Shown here one piece after another: positions 60,831-64,000 of a stretch of 64,000 nt of DNA. Positions within the stretch are counted from its first letter, which is position 1; every line of letters begins with the position of its first letter. The DNA comes from Acidobacteriota bacterium. Lineage in GTDB: Bacteria > Acidobacteriota > Terriglobia > Bryobacterales > Bryobacteraceae. A program made the translations under genes and the position numbers. The notes beneath the pieces are model-generated. The model searched no databases, was not told where the DNA came from, and saw nothing but the letters and a program-made list of their open reading frames with translations. The DNA lies in the NCBI GenBank assembly GCA_018268935.1, contig JAFDVS010000003.1, forward strand, positions 1 to 64,000, read 5' to 3'.

Positions 60831-61569
60831 TTTTGTTTCCGAGAGCCTGGAAAACCGCACCGTGCTGTGGCTGGAGCAGACTGACTCGACGATGCTCGAT
60901 GCCGCCCGATTAGCCGATGGCGGTTGTCCCTCGGGCACCGTGGTCGGGGCGGAGGAACAGACGGCGGGGCAGGGAAGGCATGGCCGCGGTTGGCTGAGCG
61001 GGAAGGAAGAGGGGCTCTATTTTTCCACGGTGCTGCGCTTGCCGTTGCAGCCGGCGCAACAGCCTATGGTGACCATGGCCGTTGGACTAGCCGTTGCCGA
61101 AGCGATCACCAGCACGACAGGGATTCCGGTGGATCTTCGCTGGCCGAACGACATCCTCGTCGGCGATCGCAAGCTGTGCGGCATCCTCGTGCAGCAACAC
61201 AACTCGGCGCTGGTGTGCGGCATCGGCATCAACGTGAATCAGGAGGCTTTTCCGCAAGAACTGGCGCCAATCGCGACAAGCCTGCTCCTCAGCAGCGGCC
61301 GCAGGCTGGCGCGCGAGCCCATTTTGATTGAAGCGCTACGCGCCATGGATCGCCATCTCGACATCCTGGTGAACCAGGGCACGGAAGCGATTCTGCAATT
61401 GTTCACGGCGGCTTCGAGCTATGTCAGCGGCCGGCGCGTGGTAGTGGAGCAGGGGGACACTTTGCTGCGCGGCACTACGGCTGGACTCGACGCAAGCGGC
61501 TTCCTTCTGCTGCGCCACGACGACGGCTCACAAACCTTGATCCTGGCGGGCGGCGTGCGGCCGGAATAA
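60817..61569 (+). CDS. birA: Biotin-[acetyl-CoA-carboxylase] ligase, monofunctional
   Basis: A 250-residue biotin protein ligase that attaches biotin to carboxylases through biotinyl-AMP. The adenylate-binding loop AGQGRHGRGW is near residue 49, RWPNDILVGDRKLCGIL near residue 108, and GIGINVN near residue 132. The C-terminal domain ends GRRVVVEQGDTLLRG to GFLLLRHDDGSQ. The N-terminal winged-helix repressor domain of E. coli BirA is absent, so it is an enzyme only. Confidence 0.94.
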   Translation: MLNVDFVSESLENRTVLWLEQTDSTMLDAARLADGGCPSGTVVGAEEQTAGQGRHGRGWLSGKEEGLYFSTVLRLPLQPAQQPMVTMAVGLAVAEAITSTTGIPVDLRWPNDILVGDRKLCGILVQQHNSALVCGIGINVNQEAFPQELAPIATSLLLSSGRRLAREPILIEALRAMDRHLDILVNQGTEAILQLFTAASSYVSGRRVVVEQGDTLLRGTTAGLDASGFLLLRHDDGSQTLILAGGVRPE

Positions 61570-61581
61570 CGGGGAACCATA

Positions 61582-62352
61582 ATGCTGCTAGCTCTCGATG
61601 TAGGGAACACGAACGTCACCATCGGAATCTTCGAAGGCGCGCACTTGACGCGCAACTGGCGCCTGCGCACCGTGCATGAGCAGACTGCCGACGAATGGGG
61701 CATCCTGCTGCGCAATCTGTTTTCCCTGGGCGGGCTGGACACCGATCAGATCAAGGGAATCATTGTCGCCAGCGTCGTGCCGATCGTGGACGCGAATCTC
61801 GCGCTGATGGCGGAACGTTATTTCCACACGGAGGCGCTGTTTGTGGGTCCGGGCACCAACACCGGCATCCGCGTGCTGTATGACAACCCGCGCGAAGTCG
61901 GCGCCGACCGCGTGGTGAACGCCGTGGCCGCCGTGCAAAAGTACGGCGGGCCGTGCATTGTCGTAGACCTTGGCACCGCGATCACGTTCGATGCCGTATC
62001 GGCTCGCAGCGAATATCTCGGCGGTGTGATTTGCCCCGGCATCGGCATCTCTATTGGAGGCCTGTTCGCCAAGACAGCGCGCTTGCCGATGGTGGATTTC
62101 CGCGAGCCGGAGAAGCTCATTGGGACGAACACCGTCGGCAGCATTCAGTCCGGGCTGTACTTCGGCACGATCGGGATGATCGACGGCATTCTGGAGCGAA
62201 TGATGCAAAGCATGGGGCGCGAAACGAAGGCGATCGCCACTGGCGGGCAGGCGCACCTCATTGTGCGTCATTCGCGCTTTGTGAAGATTCTCGACGAAGA
62301 TCTGACGCTCGATGGGCTGCGGCTGATTTGGGACCGAAGGAGCCCGCGGTGA
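61582..62352 (+). CDS. coaX: Type III pantothenate kinase
   Basis: A 256-residue ASKHA-fold kinase for the first step of CoA synthesis. The phosphate-binding LALDVGNTNVTIGIFEG opens the chain; PREVGADRVVNAVAA is near residue 103, VVDLGTAITFDAV near residue 128, and GGVICPGIGIS near residue 147. The start ATG 61582 has GGGGAACC nearby. The stop overlaps the next GTG start, so the following gene is coupled. Confidence 0.95.
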   Translation: MLLALDVGNTNVTIGIFEGAHLTRNWRLRTVHEQTADEWGILLRNLFSLGGLDTDQIKGIIVASVVPIVDANLALMAERYFHTEALFVGPGTNTGIRVLYDNPREVGADRVVNAVAAVQKYGGPCIVVDLGTAITFDAVSARSEYLGGVICPGIGISIGGLFAKTARLPMVDFREPEKLIGTNTVGSIQSGLYFGTIGMIDGILERMMQSMGRETKAIATGGQAHLIVRHSRFVKILDEDLTLDGLRLIWDRRSPR

Positions 62353-63047
62353 GCGAAGACCTGCACGAGCACTGGCCGTCGAACTACTTCAACTACTTCA
62401 CGGAAATCGAAGAACACTTCCAGCGGCAACGCGGCACCAGCCTGTTTCTGCTTTCGCCGTTGGACTGGGCGCTCATCGAGATGTGGAAAGATGCGGGGAT
62501 TCCCGTGGAGGCCGTGCTGCGCGGCATCGATGCGGCGTTCGTGAAATGGCGCGGGCGGAAGAACAAGATTCAACAGGTGAACTCGCTCGCCTATTGTTCG
62601 CAAGCGGTGCTGGAAGAGGCCAAGCGCATGGCCAACAACATCCCATCCGCGCCGCAGCAGGAAGTGGAAGCTCCGTTTTCGGCATCGGAACTAGAGGCTT
62701 ATCTGAAGCAGAACGCGGCATCCATCCGGCAGACCGGGCGGACTTCGTTGGAAGAGAGCGCCGCGGCGCTCGACCGGCTGGCGGGGCAAGCAGCGGAATT
62801 GCTTCCGCAATTGGAAGAGCTGGAACAGCGGCTGACGGCGATGGAAGACAAGCTGCTAGCAATCGCCCGCTCGGAACAAACGGAAGAAGATTTGTTTCAG
62901 GCGCGGAAGGAACTGGATTCCTACTTGCGGCCGTATCGCGGCAAGATGACCGCCGATCAGTTGACGATGCTGGAAAAGCAATTCCTCGACCGGCACATGC
63001 GGGAAAAACTGGGAGTGCCCCGGCTCAGCCTGTTCTATTTGCGTTGA
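62349..63047 (+). CDS. Hypothetical protein with C-terminal coiled coil
   Basis: A 232-residue soluble protein starting at GTG 62349 inside the coaX stop (GTGA). The N-terminal part (NYFNYFTEIEEHFQRQRGTSLFLLSPLDWALIEMW) is a compact domain. A charged helical and coiled-coil region follows (about 130-190). It ends with a basic segment (HMREKLGVPRLSLFYLR). It resembles conserved acidobacterial hypotheticals found next to coaX, but I cannot assign a function. Confidence 0.75.
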   Translation: MSEDLHEHWPSNYFNYFTEIEEHFQRQRGTSLFLLSPLDWALIEMWKDAGIPVEAVLRGIDAAFVKWRGRKNKIQQVNSLAYCSQAVLEEAKRMANNIPSAPQQEVEAPFSASELEAYLKQNAASIRQTGRTSLEESAAALDRLAGQAAELLPQLEELEQRLTAMEDKLLAIARSEQTEEDLFQARKELDSYLRPYRGKMTADQLTMLEKQFLDRHMREKLGVPRLSLFYLR

Positions 63048-63391
63048 GCCAGCAGCGCCTTTACGGCGTCCACGGCGAGCACGGCGGCATGCTTCGATTC
63101 CGGCTGCAAGCCACCCACGCATTCCTCGATCAGGCGGGATGTCACGGCCTTCAATTCGGCTTCAGTCTTGTGCTGCATCCACTCGGTCAAAGCACTGCCT
63201 GTGGCGATGGAAGCGGTGCAGCCACGCGTCTGATAGCGCACCTCGGCGGCGCGTCCATCCACCCAACAGACACTGAGCCGGAGGATGTCTCCACAGATGG
63301 GATTGCTCACCTCTACGGTCTGCGCGGGGGCTGGAAGTTGACCCACATTGCGGGGGTTCTGGAAGTGGTCCAACAACTTTGCACTATGCAT
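63035..63391 (-). CDS. NifU/IscU-like iron-sulfur scaffold, third cysteine replaced
   Basis: A 118-residue IscU-fold protein. The opening LLDHFQNPRNVGQL, first Cys in SNPICGDILRL near residue 34 and second Cys in TRGCTASIATGSAL near residue 58 match the Fe-S scaffold family. In IscU the third ligand lies in HCSVLAEDAI, and here the same place reads HAAVLAVDAV. A further Cys is present in IEECVGGLQ. The start MHSAKLLDHF is clear. It is convergent with the coiled-coil gene, with a 13-bp overlap. It may hold or transfer clusters differently from true IscU. Confidence 0.82.
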   Translation of the reverse strand: MHSAKLLDHFQNPRNVGQLPAPAQTVEVSNPICGDILRLSVCWVDGRAAEVRYQTRGCTASIATGSALTEWMQHKTEAELKAVTSRLIEECVGGLQPESKHAAVLAVDAVKALLAQRK

Positions 63392-63411
63392 CGAATAGAA
63401 TCAGAGTATCC

Positions 63412-64000
63412 GTGTCTTCGTCCAAGGGCTACTTCCCCATCCTACGCCAACGTGTGCGCTCCAGGCGCTTCCGCGCCCTGTTTCTATTTGTCACCTCGCG
63501 CTGCAACTCGCTCTGCCGCACCTGCTTCTACTTCGACAAGCTGAACAGCAAGGACGATTTGAGCTTCGAACAGATGGAAACGATCTCGCGAACAGCGCCA
63601 CCGTTTGAGAAGCTGTGGCTCTCCGGCGGTGAGCCGTTCCTGCGGCCCGAATTGGCGGAGATCGTAGCGCTGTTCGCACGCAACAACGGCATCGGCAACG
63701 TCAATCTGCCCACCAACGGGTTGCTGCCGGCGAAGATCTTCGCCGCGGTGGACCGGATGCTGGAGTTGGCGCCGGATGTGTCCATCGATCTGAATTTTTC
63801 GCTGGATGGGCTGGCGAACACGCACGACGCCATTCGCGGAGTGCCGAACAACTTCGTGCGGACCATGGAGACCATTCGGGAAGCCGAGGCGCGGTACAAG
63901 AACGTCCGCCGTCTGCGCCGGAACGTCCTCTCTGTGGTAACCACCGAGAACTACCACGAACTGATCGAACTCGGGTTGCAACTGGCGGAAGGCGGACGGA
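63412..64000 (+). CDS. Radical SAM protein, N-terminal part cut by window edge
   Basis: An open frame from GTG 63412 to the right edge (196 codons). The FVTSRCNSLCRTCFYFDK motif holds the CxxxCxxC cysteines (residues 31, 35 and 38) that bind the [4Fe-4S] cluster. LWLSGGEPFLRPEL near residue 63 is the SAM-binding GGE motif, and LNFSLDGLANTHDAIRG near residue 123 is typical of SPASM-type and sugar or peptide-modifying enzymes. The C-terminus is missing, so SPASM cysteines cannot be checked. The substrate is unknown. Confidence 0.88.
   Translation, partial: MSSSKGYFPILRQRVRSRRFRALFLFVTSRCNSLCRTCFYFDKLNSKDDLSFEQMETISRTAPPFEKLWLSGGEPFLRPELAEIVALFARNNGIGNVNLPTNGLLPAKIFAAVDRMLELAPDVSIDLNFSLDGLANTHDAIRGVPNNFVRTMETIREAEARYKNVRRLRRNVLSVVTTENYHELIELGLQLAEGGR

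Noticed and set aside
1..64000. tRNA, rRNA, CRISPR arrays, complete insertion sequences or phage genes
   Set aside because: I looked for T-loop GTTCGAATC patterns, regular short repeats and transposase or integrase motifs and found none convincing.

Overview
Most of this window (about 6.76 kb to the right edge) reads like the chromosome of an Acidobacteriota member, probably of the Solibacteres/Bryobacterales type. The pointers are an 814-residue MacB-like permease of the acidobacterial duplicated orphan permease (ADOP) kind, a 1069-residue Oar-like TonB receptor with an N-terminal carboxypeptidase-regulatory domain, DUF1549/DUF1553 and DUF1501 partner proteins, and several Tat-exported sulfatases. 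This is a family-level inference; no database search was possible. The first ~6.74 kb (GreA/GreB-like factor, transaldolase, methyltransferase, BtuFCD, CobW) looks alphaproteobacterial to me and could be a transferred block or an assembly join.

Layout. (1) 1-9.6 kb, all minus strand: housekeeping genes, then a vitamin B12 ABC importer (btuF-btuC-btuD plus a methyltransferase) behind a clear cobalamin riboswitch, then a CobW GTPase, a small (2Fe-2S) protein and an ECF cobalt importer cbiM-N-Q-O. (2) 9.7-14.3 kb: a decayed stretch (frameshifted esterase and the C-terminal stub of an ADOP permease), a LytTR response regulator and an intact ADOP permease. (3) 14.3-22.3 kb: a metal module with a TonB receptor, PepSY membrane protein, second CobW/COG0523 GTPase, histidine-rich protein and SmtB-type ArsR repressor, diverging from a P1B-2 zinc/cadmium ATPase. 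A perfect palindromic operator lies next to the arsR start.

(4) 22.5-34.2 kb: a catalytically complete formylglycine-generating enzyme overlapping a PpiC isomerase, then a plus-strand set with a propeller-type hybrid sensor kinase, Oar-like receptor, sugar-isomerase-like protein and hexuronate-type MFS transporter. (5) 34.2-45.8 kb, minus strand: Uma2, a Cys/Met PLP enzyme, cysS, an OYE-like oxidoreductase, an enolase-superfamily dehydratase, a sulfatase, an FGE-like protein without catalytic cysteines, DUF1501 and DUF1549/DUF1553. (6) 45.8-56 kb: a plus-strand sulfatase facing a tightly overlapping eight-gene minus-strand unit. That unit joins glycan-building enzymes (GT2, DegT aminotransferase, epimerase, methyltransferase, HGSNAT-like acyltransferase) to an iduronate-2-sulfatase-like enzyme, a sialidase-like protein and a sulfatase with an altered active site.

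(7) 56-64 kb: a coiled-coil membrane protein behind a sigma-54-type promoter, a PhoR/PhoB-like pair, and cofactor genes nadD, nadC, birA and coaX. The window ends with a NifU/IscU-like scaffold lacking one cysteine and the start of a radical SAM protein. I found no tRNA, rRNA, CRISPR array or complete insertion sequence. The central theme is acquisition and desulfation of sulfated glycans, with the sulfatase-maturing enzyme encoded in the same neighbourhood.
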